Below the pieces are notes generated by a model. That model ran no database searches. It was not told the DNA's origin and saw nothing but the letters and a program-made list of their open reading frames with translations. Positions 12,062-23,950 of a DNA stretch of 64,000 bases are shown in pieces; the stretch's first letter is position 1, and every line of letters starts with the position of its first letter. Source of the DNA: Erythrophleum ivorense (Eukaryota; Streptophyta; Magnoliopsida; Fabales; Fabaceae); the NCBI GenBank assembly GCA_026724425.1, contig JAIUCV010000023.1, forward strand, positions 3,224,001 through 3,288,000. The letters run 5' to 3'. A program made the translations under genes and the position numbers.

Positions 12062-14241
12062 TCACATACGGTTCTTGGCCTGAAGGCATAGAGGATTCTT
12101 CTTGTGCATAGTAAGACCAGGAAGAGTTTCATAGTCTATATCTTCCTCCTTCATCCCTTGAGGCATTTCCCAATCAAACCAATAGAGAAGGTTAGCAAGT
12201 ATAAGCTCCACTGTGGCCAGCCCCATATGTAACCCTGGGCAAATTCTACGCCCTGCTCCAAATGGAATTAGCTCGAAGTGTTGGCCCTTGAAATCTATAT
12301 CACTCTCTAAGAACCTCTCAGGGTAGAAATCTTCTGGGTCTTTCCAAACTTCAGGGTGTCTTTGAATGGCCCATGCATTCACATACACTAGCGTCTTGGC
12401 TTGAATCTCATACCCATCTAATGTGCATTTCTTATTTGTTTCTCTTGGTACAAGTAGTGGTGCTGGAAGGTATAGTCTAAATGTCTCTTTTATGACTGCC
12501 TTAAGATAAGGAAGATTTTGGATATCATCTTGATCTATGGAGCCTCTGTTACCATACCAATTTCTAACTTCTGCTTGAACTTTCTGCATTACTCTGGGCT
12601 TTTTCATCAGTGCAGCCATAGCCCAGACTGATGTTGCAGATGTTGTATCCGTTCCTCCAGCTAATATGCTCTGAAAAAACATTTGGTAACTTTAGTTAAA
12701 AGGCCTATAAAAGAGGATAAAAGGTTTATGTTCCCTAATAAAACATAACATGTGGAAGAGTTTATCTAAAAGAAATGGTTCTAAATTATAAAAAATATCG
12801 ACTTAACATACTTTATCAAGGGATTATACAGTATAAAAGGGGTCTTCATTTATGGAACAGCATCCAAATTTTACCTCTCTAAAAGTGGCTAATGAAAATT
12901 TCTTTCTTGTCATATTGGTACAGTGCATTTTATGTCTTATTGGTGTGTAAAAGAAAAATGGAGGAAAAAAGATGTCCATATAAGACACCCTAAAATAGAG
13001 TATTGGTGAATACTTTTTCAAAACTTAAAAAGTAAAGGAATGTGAGTTAAAATAACCATGATTACTGCTTTGATTTGATCACAAGTGAGATCAAATGAGG
13101 ACGAATGCTGCTTCAACTGCAATAAGATATTGACGATGTCCTCTTCATCTGCTAATTTTTGTTTATTTGGTTCAAGGTGTTCGTCGATGATTTCTTGCAA
13201 AAATGTATCCAACTCCTTAAAATTTCTTTCCAGGCGAGCATATAATCCAGTTAATCTATCAATCCATCCAAAGAAAGGAATATAATCTGAGACAAAGAAG
13301 GTAGACAACAATCCCTGCCATTCATTAAGCAGCCCATGGAACCTGATCCTTTCTACTCCTTCCTCCTCGTACCTGTTAGCGATTATAATAAAATCAGGGA
13401 GTTTTTACTAAAAAGTTTAAAACTTTTGAGTGAAGTGACCCTTAACATAATACTAGACCCTTTATATATGACCCAATGGTTTTAAGTTCTATCTTTTCAT
13501 TCTCTCTTTATTAAACTTATGTTTCAACACAAGATATGGTAGGCATGTATTTTGTTACTCCAAAAAATTTTCGTGTGAGGAAGTGTGTCGTTGTTTATAG
13601 TATATCTAATCATGAACATTCAGTTAAAATATAAAATTTTGAGTTAAAGTGATTTTTTGACAGTACCTCCTCCCAAAAGCTACCCTGCAAGTTATGGTGC
13701 TTGTAAGAGACATCAAGGTCTCATTCAAGTTCGTAACTTCCGAAGAAGAAGCTTGCCTTGATATCTTCTGAATCATTTGCATGACCTCAAATTGTCTTAC
13801 AGAGGAAAAGCTTGAGACACGCTTTGAGCTGAAGATATGAATAGCACAAATTTTTCTGATTTCTCTCCAGTAATCATTGTATGGTGAGAATATCATATCT
13901 ACCCCATTGTAGGACAGTTTCTTCTGCCCAAGCAATAAGGGTCTCCCACAAAACTCTAAGTCGTACGTTTTCATGACGTCTTTGGCCAATTTGGGAGAAG
14001 AAACAACAACGGCAGGTCTGATACCGAGTTGAAGGGAAAAAATAGGACCATATATTTTTGAGAGCTGCCATAGTTGCAGGTGAAGAGCAGAGTTATCTAA
14101 CTGACGAAGGTTCCCAATTATGGGAAGGCCTCTAGGACCTCGAGGAGGGGATGGATTCTTGATGTTTGTGTGTTTTTGAAGGAAGAAGAGGAATAGGAAT
14201 ACAGGAAGAGTTGGGCATAGAAGCAGAAGGAGAAGTGACAT
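12062..14241 (-). CDS. Cytochrome P450, CYP71 clan, CYP83-like (3 exons, 499 aa)
   Basis: This is an intact-looking microsomal P450 monooxygenase. Exons on the minus strand are 14241-13667, 13372-13057 and 12670-12062 (stop TGA). Both introns are GT-AG: intron 1 (294 bp) is phase 2, and intron 2 (386 bp) is phase 0 just before the I-helix, a position widely conserved in the CYP71 clan. Residues 2-22 form the membrane anchor, 30-40 the proline-rich hinge PSPPRGPRGLP, 302-307 the oxygen-binding GGTDTT, 359-362 ExxR, 414-417 PERF, and 434-443 the haem loop FGAGRRICPG with Cys441. Length is normal. The ATG at 14239-14241 was chosen because it places the anchor at the N-terminus. The region around residues 110-140 and the 'LTGL.ARLE..FKELD' segment resemble CYP83. 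Substrate is unknown; CYP71-clan enzymes act in specialised metabolism. Extra intron 1 is noteworthy. No partner pathway gene lies in the window. Confidence 0.92.
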
Positions 14242-14316
14242 ACTGTGGCCTATGAGCAATTATTGCGAGGGAAAGAATACTGCTGGAGATGATTTCAATT
14301 AACAAGGAACGCTTAC

Positions 14317-14326
14317 AAATATATGG
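14317..14326 (-). promoter_or_regulatory. Candidate TATA box of the P450 gene
   Basis: CATATATTTG on the minus strand lies about 80 bp upstream of the ATG, a plausible distance for a plant TATA box with a short leader. It was placed by position and composition only. Confidence 0.35.
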
Positions 14327-15435
14327 ATCCGCTTCCTACTCCACCTTTATGCACTATATTATCTTCATCGCAAATATAACGGTGTAAAATATATAAGAAG
14401 AAATTGGGGAAATCTATCATCTTTTAAGTTTTAGCTTTATAAATATATATAGAGAGACAGAGAGAGATTTGAGTGGTATGCTACTGGCTCAGATTTCAAT
14501 AATTATGCTCTCAACGCATAGAGTTACAAGTTTGAAAAGAATTTTAATTAATAGGTAATAAGAGAAGTTGAATAATTGAAGTGAAATACATTTTAATTTA
14601 AAAAATGGATCCTCTGCATCATGTAAATTTGAAAATAGATAAAAATAAATAAATAAATAAATAAATAAAGATAGAGAGAAGAAGAAAAAAATATATGGGG
14701 TTTAGTCAATAGATCCTGTGAGATTAACTTTGAAATAAATTATATATATATATATATATTGTTTAATTTTAATATTTATTTAACTAGTTGAAATGAACCC
14801 AATAATATTTCCAATCTGGTGAATGAAAGTCGTTCGCCTGCCTTACTTGAATCAAGATCAGCATGTGACGGTTATCTTTTCGGCCTACTTTGATAGAAGA
14901 CGATGCGAAAGCACCACAGATTGGAAAAAGAATCTAACGAGATTTCTGTGGTCCAACATCGATGCAATTAATTGGACAGCCCTTTTTGTATAGAAAAAGA
15001 AAATAATTATTCTATTTTGTACAGTTTTAACCGTATTCTTGTAATTATTCATTAATAAATTTTTATTATTTTTTAAAATAAAAACTCAAAAATTATTTTT
15101 TATCTATTATTTTTTTTAATTTTCTTTTAACTTTGATACTAATTTCATTAGAGTTGCCCAACTAATATACAACAAAAATATTTTACATAAATGGAAGCTT
15201 AAGAATCTTTTGAAAAATAATATTATTCACCTTATAAAACTATATATACAAGTTCTTTATATATTTTCTAGATACAATTTTTGAATGAAATATAAATATT
15301 TATAAAAATTTAATATCAAATAGGACAAAATTGTCAATATTTAATATTATTCATACATTATTTACTATTATGTACTATTTAAAAAAATGAATTAAATAGT
15401 AAGTAAAACTATGTGTTTTTACTTTCATCACAAAG
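14327..15435. other. P450 upstream region, AT-rich, with microsatellites
   Basis: No gene was seen. Short repeats are present: a GA-rich run near 14453-14468, (AAAT)n near 14640-14668 and (TA)n near 14740-14759. From about 15000 the sequence is very AT-rich and merges into the decayed pararetrovirus region. Confidence 0.55.
14640..14668. repeat. (AAAT)n microsatellite
   Basis: About seven tandem 'aaat' units upstream of the P450 gene, in a purine-rich context. Confidence 0.9.
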
Positions 15436-16334
15436 TGTACAACTCATTTCTTGACTTTTTGACCAATTAGTACATTTCCAATTTTTCAAAGTCATTAGAT
15501 GATAATATACGTTGTTTGAAACAACTTAAGTCCAGTCTAGTACGCAAGTAGTTCCTATCCTTATGTTTTATAGGTAGTTCTTACCTCATCTTTTATGTAG
15601 AGAGAAATCGTGGTATATTTCCTATGCCATATATGAACTTTCTTGTGAGAATTATTTGCTAAGTACAAATTTTATCTTTAAATATAAAATCTTCACAATA
15701 CTTTTTTATGTGTGTCAATCTTCTATCATATATCTATATTATACAAACTAATTCAATCTAACCTATTTGAATTATAAGGCCTTTGATTGCTTTCAATAAC
15801 ATCAGCAATTTATTCATCTTCATCTAGGCTTTGTACATAAATGAACCTTTGACTTGAGATATCCAAATTTTGGAACTCCATCAAATCATATAGTAATCTT
15901 GACTTTTTGACTAATGAGTACGTTTCCAATTTTTCAAAGTTATCAAATGATAATATGCATTGTTCGAAACAACTTATGCCTAGGATGCAAGTAGTTCCTA
16001 TCCTTATCTTTTACATGTAGTTCTTAACCTCATCTTTTATGTAAAGAGAAAACTTGTTGTCTTGCCTATGCCACATATGAACTTTCTTGTGATAATTATT
16101 TGCTAAGTGCAAATCTTGACAATAATTTTTTTATACATATGTCAATCTTTCATCATATATCTATATTATCCAAACTAATTCAATCCAAGTTACAAGGTTT
16201 AATAGGCCAATTAGTAACCTACTTTTGGATACTAACCTACAAGGTTTATTACTCATTTCTTGACTTTTTGACCAATTAGTACATTTCCAATTTTTCCAAG
16301 CTATTGAATGATAATATACATTGTAAGTAGTTCC
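15436..16334 (-). pseudogene. Pararetrovirus-derived tandem repeats, part 1
   Basis: Two full repeats and the start of a third begin with 'cttgactttttga' at about 15450, 15898 and 16259. They share 'aagtagttcctat' and 'tttcctatgccatat'. The third continues after the A LTR at 19922-20280. On the minus strand the third repeat retains a coding-like stretch near 20110-20260, and the first has the same stretch with stops, so the repeats derive from a protein-coding region. They adjoin RNase H remains of a Caulimoviridae-like element in the same orientation, and are inferred to be its downstream part. The gene was not identified. Everything is broken. Confidence 0.5.
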
Positions 16335-19300
16335 TATAATACCATATTATTTCTAACATTGATCCCTTTCTTGCAAGTGGGATTATGCAATTCATCAAGG
16401 AAATCTCAAGAAAATATATTAAAATAATGAATTAAATTGCGTTGCGTAGTAGACAAATTTTTCATTTCACGTCTCTGGGATCCCATGAACTCATCAACAA
16501 CATTCTCTAATTATTATCCATTCATACAAATCATAAAATTCTCAAAACTTAGCACAAACCATGGATTAAGAGTCAAAAATTCAAAATAATCACGTTTTGC
16601 CTTGGGTCCCAAGGTGCCATAATTTGAGGCAACTTTGAAAAATCATAACTAATTTTAGAAAAATCAAAATCAAGCAAAATATAGCTTGTTGGAAAGATCT
16701 CATGTTAAAGTCACATTAAAAATAAATCTCAGCCACAAAAATCTTATCTAGACCATGTTTAACAATAAAAAATGTAGAGAGGTTGAGTTGTCCAGAAATC
16801 TGATACAGCTTACTGATATAAACTTTAGAAATTCATAATTAATTTTAAAAACATCCAATCCGTGCAATCTATACCAATTTGGAAAGCTAAAGATGTTACC
16901 TAGACGGAAAAAATAGTCCAGATCATTCTAAGAGCATGTAGAGCCGGAAAATTAATCAAACAATAACATAGGTCTGACTGATCACCTAGTACTAGACAGT
17001 AACTTCAAAAATTTATATCTCCCTCTCTAGATATCCAAATGAGGTGCTTCCAATTGGCACAAGTCACTGGTAAGGTCTAGTTTCTCTCTGTAAAATTTTG
17101 TGGTAATTAGATATCATATTCCTGATGAATGATAAAGAGCACCTTTCGGACTCGATGAACAGTGCACTGACCAAAACTAAAAAATTTGCCAACTTCAAAA
17201 ATTCTGTAGACCTTCAAATAATACCTTCTTTAGCTTTTTAAAAAGCTCTCAACAAGCTCTAGGTTCATGTCAAATCTCATACCAAGAAGAGCTCATTTGG
17301 ATAGAAAGTGACATAGCTCACCAAAATGGCTATTTTTGCTCTATATGAGATACCAAATCTGTCCAAATGGCCTCTTTTAATGTTTGGCACCTCTTGCGCA
17401 AGTTTAAGAGTATGAATATGACTTGTGTGAACTACCCTAGTGGTCCCAACCCCATGCATCTTATTTTGGCCACCCAACATACATTAATGCATAGTTACAT
17501 ACAAGTCATCCAAGAGCCAATTTGCATAATTCCATGAATTTGATGTCACATAAGGTCTACATCATTTTACATTTGTTCAATAGTTTATAACTCAAAAATG
17601 TGATATATATCCTCTTGACATTTAGATACAAAAAGAGTTACAAATTGTTCAAAGTATAGCATCCTAATCTCTTTGGCTTGCATTTCTCCCTTCTTGTGTA
17701 CCACCTAGACATTTTGAGATAAGGAAGGGAAGGAGAATGAGATTCATGAAATCTCAATAGCTCACACACCCATTCACACACACATTCAAGGCACACATAC
17801 ATCAAATATGTAAATAAACAAGCTACCAATATCATAAATGCTCATTTTCAAGATTTTCATGCCACACTTTTATAATCAAGCCATCAAGAAACTCTGGGGA
17901 CTTTTGGTTTTGCCTCACCCTATTTCTAGAACTTTTGGATATGCCTGACCTTTAGTTTAGGGACTTTTGACTTGGCCTCACCCATCTAAGAGACTTTTGG
18001 CCTAGTTTCACCCATTACCTTGAGACTTTTAGCACTTCCTCACCCACATTAAGGAACTTTTGGCATCACCTCACCCTTATGAGCCATTCAAGACAACACA
18101 TTAGTACCAATGCAATCTCAAGATATCAAGTGGCATGTTCTCAAATCATAAGAGCATACACAAACACACAATAATATACATATGCACACAAGAATGTAAG
18201 AGCATGAGGTAGAAAGCTACCTTCAATTTATGCAAGTTTTTTTTAGTCTTTCTCCTTCCCTTTTTCGGCCTTACAAGTACAGCTAGGTGGGTTGGTGTTC
18301 TCTTAACCTAAACACCATAAACATCACGCAATTACACACTTGAAGCAAGCTAAGACATTAAATTCACTTTTAAACACACATTTGGTTCCATAAGTGGCAT
18401 AATAGTTCCATAAATGGCCTATTGAAGCAACCTCCACAATTCAAGCTCTAGGATCCCATTTATTTCCATTTCTAGGCCTCTTGGCCTCATTCAAAGTCTC
18501 TGGAGCCCTCACACAATCATTTACACAAGCTTAGAATCAAGTTGCTTCACAAAGCACCATTATGGACACCATTGTCCCATCTCCCATTCCATGGCTCCTA
18601 AACTTTTTTCAATAGTTTATCCCATCTTCTAACATCATATAAAGTCCTAAACCAAGGCTAGAATAAATTAAAACATCATCTACCCTATCCATCCTAGCTT
18701 GGCCAAACCTATAGGCAATAATGGACTTCTTGGAATTTCAAATTTTTCCTTGATGGGAGAGCCACTTGGGAAGGTTTCTAAGAGTTTTAGGAGCTCAAAG
18801 GAACACTCAAATAGCCAAAAAATTACTCACATAGAATCAGATTTTCCAAAACTCTAAAGAAGCCTACACTTTCCTAACTTGTTTTCTATTAGTTCTTCTT
18901 AGAATTTCTTGCCATATTCCTCTTCCTCATGGTCTAAAACCCTAGTTCCTCTCTTGTTTTTGAACAAAACTCCCTCCCTTCTCATGGTTTTGTATGAAGT
19001 CGAACAAGCATCAAGAGAAGATCAACAAGGAGAAGCTACAAGAATAGGAAATCACCTTGGATTCTAGCTTGGTTTCAAGACTTTTTCTCCTTGGTTTGCC
19101 TCCTCTCAAGAATTTTGAACTCTTCCCCTATGTTTTGGACCAAAAACAGAACCATTCATCTCAAATAAACCATGAAAAGATAGCATGGAAGGAGAGGAGC
19201 AAGGTTGAAGGAAGAAAGAGCGTGAAATTCTACAATTTTTCTTACCTTTTTCTTGATTTTTCCCCTTCTTTTCTTCCTCTCTTGGTGTGCCTCAAGAAGT

Positions 19301-19921
19301 TGGTCATTTTCTGTATTTTGGGTAGAGGAAAGTCGTGCTATATGAGGGGGAGAAGAGACAAGAAGTTTATGGAACATTCAAAAAGCTAGTTTTTTCAAAA
19401 ATTCTAATGTCGTCCTTCTGAATGGCAATTTCATTTCGGCTTCATTTTTTCTTCTTTTTTAGAACCGTCTTTTTCACTATAAAATTTAGGTTCCCAATTT
19501 AATAAAATGCCTTTAAAATCACTCAAATTAGAGCTAAAATCTTCCCGAATGAATCTATCAAAGTTCGAGCTCACCGACATTAGAAAACGTATATTGAAGA
19601 GGCTTTACTAGTCTCAGGGCTTCCCATGATTTTTGAAACCTTTGAGAACCCTGGGAAACTCAAAATTTTCATTTAAAAAGCCTTCTTGTGTGTTTTTCCA
19701 AAAGTTATACTTATTTCAAAAATGCCATTACATTTTGTCAATTTTTGTCACAATTTGTTTTTCCATCCTAACTCCATTTTTCTTTCCACCTGAGCTTGAA
19801 ATTATCATTTTTAGGAGTTTAGAACTCTACTCAAATTTTTTGGGATATTATCTAGCTCATTTCAGAGGACTTGTTCTTATATAACTTATTTCGTCATTTT
19901 ACATAAATTATGTTCGTTATA
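16335..19921 (-). mobile_element. Family A solo LTR, minus strand, target duplication GTTCC
   Basis: This 3587 bp LTR has exact 5 bp duplications GTTCC at 16330-16334 and 19922-19926. The plus-strand ends are TATAATACC (a decayed TGTAACACC) and CGTTATA (a decayed TGTTACA). It has no internal domain, so it is a solo LTR. It interrupts the third pararetrovirus-derived tandem repeat. The interior includes the 37 bp 'gggacttttgg...ctcaccc' repeat block (17890-18085). Small open frames at 19057-19389 and elsewhere have no support. Confidence 0.92.
17890..18085. repeat. About 37 bp minisatellite inside family A LTR
   Basis: Six degenerate units contain 'gacttttgg' followed by 'cctcaccc'. Equivalent blocks occur at 38300-38485 and 41965-42150 and, in reverse, near 9525-9700, so the repeat is an ancestral part of the LTR. 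Confidence 0.8.
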
Positions 19922-20290
19922 GTTCCTATCATTATCTTTTCCAGGTAGTTCTTATCCTCATGTTTCTTGTAGAGGGGAATCGTGTTATATTTCCTATGCC
20001 ATATTTGAATCCTCTTGTGATAATTATTTGCTAAGTACAAATCTTATCTTTTATTATAAAATCTTGGGAATGTTTTTTTATACATATGTTAATCTTCCAT
20101 CATATATCTCTATTGTACAAACTAATTCAATCCAAGTTATTTGAATTTTAAGGCCTTTGATTACTTTTAATAGCATCAGCAATTTATCATCTTCATCTAG
20201 GCTTTGTACATCAATAAACATTTCACTTGGGATATCCAAATTTTGGAGTTCCATCAAACCATATAGTAACCTATTTACTCTTTCTTATTT
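19922..20290 (-). pseudogene. Pararetrovirus-derived tandem repeats, part 2
   Basis: This is the remainder of the third repeat after the A LTR, starting with the GTTCC target duplication. It retains the best coding-like stretch of the three repeats on the minus strand (about 20110-20260, near 50 codons without a stop). The protein is not recognised. It continues toward the RNase H remains to the right. Confidence 0.5.
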
Positions 20291-21390
20291 ATCAGAAGAG
20301 ATTTTATAATCAAATAGCAAAACTATATAAAAAATTCTCCATCCACTTGCAATTTTAGATTTTAGACTATCAACAATCTAGTTTTATTAATTAAATGTAA
20401 AAAGATTTTTGCAATGTAATTTTGAAATGAAAATTGATTAACTTAAGACTTTTTCATATTTTATTAAAACAATGATTTATTTTGTCACAAAACATTATAC
20501 ATTTTTGTAATATTACGTTATATATATTTTTAGTACTATTAGGGAAATATTTTAAGAAAGATTCTTTCAATTTGTGAATAATCACAATTTTCATAATCAA
20601 TAAAATCATTTTGTTCAATTTTTATCATCCCCAATACCTTGTTTGATATTTGAGATATTTCAGGTATCATGATTAACAAAAGTATGTAATTTTGGTAAAT
20701 TATAATTTATAAAAATGATTCGTGAAATATTCAATTTAAATATTTTATTTAATCCTTCGAATTGATCAAATTTGATATGTCTCATAATGAAAACATATAT
20801 CTCAAAGGATAAAACCTTTTTTGCTTTTTCAAAAAGATAAATCCTTTTAATTTTTTGAAAAGTAGGGTTTCCTTACTTTTCTAATCAACTTATTAAATCC
20901 ATAATTGATTCTATATCATGAAATTTTGTATAATCCTAATGATTTTTCAAAATATTTTTCAAAATTAAAATTTTCAACCTTTTTGATATTTTTCAAAAAA
21001 TCTTTGATGTAGGATTTGTTAGGTTTTACCTAAACTAAACTTTCCTTCAATATGAGTTTTTCATATTCCATTAATATGCTCATAAAATTGAGAAAGTAAT
21101 CTAAGATTATAAAAATCTATGATTTGTTTATCATCTGAATTTTGAGAAGGTAGTTTAAGCTTTTTTGCTTGTTGCACTGCTTCTTCAAAATTTTGAAAAT
21201 TTTAAGATCCCTAAGTCTAAGGATTCTAAAGTTCTTGAATAAAACCTGACAAATATAAGTAGGCTAATGGAGCGAAATTTTAGTATGATATTAGTGTAGA
21301 ATTTACACTTGGTATTTGGAAGTTTTTCTAAATAGGCTATGATGACTCTCCCTTGGAGATTTTTCTTAACTAAGATTCATCTCTTTGTTT
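20291..21390 (-). pseudogene. Decayed pararetrovirus region downstream of RNase H
   Basis: Short coding-like stretches on the minus strand are broken by many stops and frame shifts. The stretch follows RNase H remains at 21400-21790 in the same direction. It is assigned by context to the same viral remnant. No specific viral protein was recognised. Confidence 0.4.
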
Positions 21391-22160
21391 GAAGAGTTTT
21401 CCTTTTATCTATTGTTTAGATACTTGCTTAGATAATCTATAAGAAAATTATTAGTTCCTTTAATATATTTAATATTGAATATATATCAGTAATTAAAATT
21501 ATACCATCTAATTTGTCTTGGATTTTTCTCATTTCTTTTATTTTTAAGGAAATTTTTAACCAATTGATTATTAGTTCGAATAATGAATTCCTTAGAGGTT
21601 AAATAAATATGAAAATGTTCTATTATATTTTTATGGCTAATAATTCATTTTCATAAGGTATATAATTCATTTCATTCTATTTGAATTTTCTTGAATTATA
21701 ACCACAAACTAGGTCTTATATTTATTTTTTTCTTACTTTAGCTTTTAAAGTTACACCCCGATATTTATTATTGGTGTCAATTTCTAAAATTAATTTATCT
21801 CCCAATATTGTTATAACTAAAGTTTTTCCTTCACATATAGGTCTAAATTCATAGATATCTATCATGAAAATAAATTCAGATTCATTAGTATTAGATAATG
21901 AATCTTATTCAGTTTCACTTTCCCTAGTGACTTCATATAAGACTAATTTATTATTAGAAACATCTTCACTAAAACATAGTTCTAATTAAACCATTTCTAT
22001 TTTTTTAATCATTTTCTTTTTTAGAACACTATAGAGCTATATGACCTTTTTTATTGCAGATATAATATCTACAAACCTTTTTTATTTTTGAAATCTTTTC
22101 CTCACATTCCTTTTCTTTTCCCAAATGTATTTATGTCACATTCTGAATTTCCCTTGAATA
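21391..22160 (-). pseudogene. Endogenous pararetrovirus (Caulimoviridae-like): zinc knuckle and RNase H remains
   Basis: Read on the minus strand, 22100-22040 encodes a CCHC zinc-knuckle-like motif (YYICNKKGH) in which the first cysteine position is tyrosine. A stop lies before the last cysteine. After an acidic stretch, 21790-21400 shows RNase H features: an IDT-type start, 'ELLAIKN', 'IRTNNQ' and 'KYIKGTNNFLIDYLS'. These match the C-terminal end of plant pararetrovirus reverse transcriptase-RNase H. The protease and most of the reverse transcriptase between knuckle and RNase H are missing, so there is an internal deletion. Multiple stops and frame shifts make it non-functional. It is an old genomic copy; the genus was not assigned. 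Confidence 0.72.
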
Positions 22161-23950
22161 GTAACATAACTAAAATTAACCAAAGAAAAACATAAAGGGA
22201 CAACCATTAGTAAATATTAGGGAAATAATCAAGGTTACTTAGAAGCTAATTGATTTCATTAGAACTAAAGAGGAGGATACATATTAAAAGACCTTTAATG
22301 AGACATTGATGTGTTATTTTGGCTAAGGTAGAAGCATATAGAAATGTATTTCGTAATGGTTATATATTAGGTGACTTACATGCACATCACAAGTGACTAA
22401 AACACCACCACTCAAATACTAGCCATGTGACACCTCATAAAACCATAATTATATTGGTCTAAATGCATGTGGGCACTCAATTAATATGTCTTACCCTTGA
22501 CCATGTAAACAAAGAAATAGCAACACATGGTGGCTGAATGAATTGTGCTTTAGGAGAAAAAGGAAGAGACAAAATTAGGAATATACATATATGTATGATT
22601 TGGTTGCACATGTAGACTTAAGGCCATGTAAATCTTGAATAAGAAAAACAACAAAGTGCTAGGATGAACATGGGAGCATTGGTGTCTTGTATGGTTGAGC
22701 AAATGAATTGTAGAAAGAACCAAACAAACAATAGATAAGAAGGACAAAACCTTGCCACCTTGACATTCCATTAACTCACCACATAGATAATCATATTCGG
22801 TCATGATAGCACACCTCAATTTAGCCATGGGAATTGATAGGAAATTGCATGTAATTGAATGGCTTAATAAGCAATATAAGATGAAGACACCTAGCAAAGC
22901 AACCGAATAGCATATAAAATTAGGAAATTTAAATAAACAATTCACATGCACCTAATTCTTTATGCCTTCACTATACTAGACATATATATTGCATTCGATG
23001 TTACTAATATTATTCTTAGCCATGGGGATTGACATGGATTGCATGTAACTAAATGGTTTAGGTAATGTAATATGGAGACACCTAGCACACACAGTGGGAG
23101 AAAGCCAAGTGGAGGAGCAATGGTATAATTAAATCATAAACACCCACTTAGATTAATTGCATTGTATATGTGTAGATATAACCCACTTCGACACACACAC
23201 ACACACATATATATACACATTTCTAGTCGTAAGTCTAGGGAGTATCCATTATATCTTAATTGGAAGGGAATGATATATATATATATATATATATATTTGT
23301 GCTACCACCTAGCATAGCATCAAGTAAGAAACGAGAAGAAGGAATTTTGAATTTCCTTGATGGTATCCAATATCGGTTAGGAAACACAAGGTGTCCATTG
23401 CCATAATCTCCCTCCACTTTTGCTCTCTATTTAGGCCAAGAGCAAAAGTGAGAGAAGGGAGCAAATGTTTGGGTAAGCCATAAAGTTGGAAAATAAGAAG
23501 GAGCCATGAATTTAGAAGGGGATTTCAAAAAGACTCATTGACAGTAAGCATAGGAAAACTTCTAAATTCCTTGATTATTCCACTTCAACTTATTGGATTT
23601 CTGAACTAGAACTTTTTGCTATTCTTAGATAGGCATAGAAGCTTGAGGAAAGAACACTAAAGGAGCTTAGGAAGAAGCCATAGATAATTGAAGGTGAGTG
23701 CTTAAACTTTCTCTTTTGAAACCAATTAGACCAAGAATAGCAGTATAGTGGAAAGGAAATTGTGTATGTTTAAATGGCCATGGAATTAACACCTCAAGAA
23801 TGTCTTAAATTGGATTATAGAAATAGCAAAAATGGCAGTACATATGAGGGGTATTCAGACACTAGATGGAATGATGTCAATGAATATTATACAAAGTATG
23901 TATAAATAATTGCTATAATTTGAAATGGATGTATTAAGGTTAGGAAAACT
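22161..23950. other. Spacer between viral remains and family E LTR
   Basis: No gene is supported. A segment beginning 'ttagccatggg.attgat' occurs twice as a direct repeat (about 22822-22900 and 23018-23095). Microsatellites: (AC)n then (TA)n near 23190-23216, and (TA)n at 23272-23297. The stretch lies between two parts of the pararetrovirus remnant (22160 and 26585), so it probably belongs to one or more insertions into it. An open frame at 22550-22951 (minus) has no recognisable motif. Confidence 0.45.
23272..23297. repeat. (TA)n microsatellite
   Basis: About twelve uninterrupted AT dinucleotides. Confidence 0.92.

Noticed and set aside
14242..14259. Longer P450 start from an in-frame TTG
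   Set aside because: TTG is not a usual plant start. The ATG at 14239-14241 puts the membrane anchor at the N-terminus and gives the normal family length.
15436..16334. Plain satellite DNA
   Set aside because: The repeats carry coding-like minus-strand sequence and adjoin RNase H remains in the same orientation, so a viral origin is more likely.
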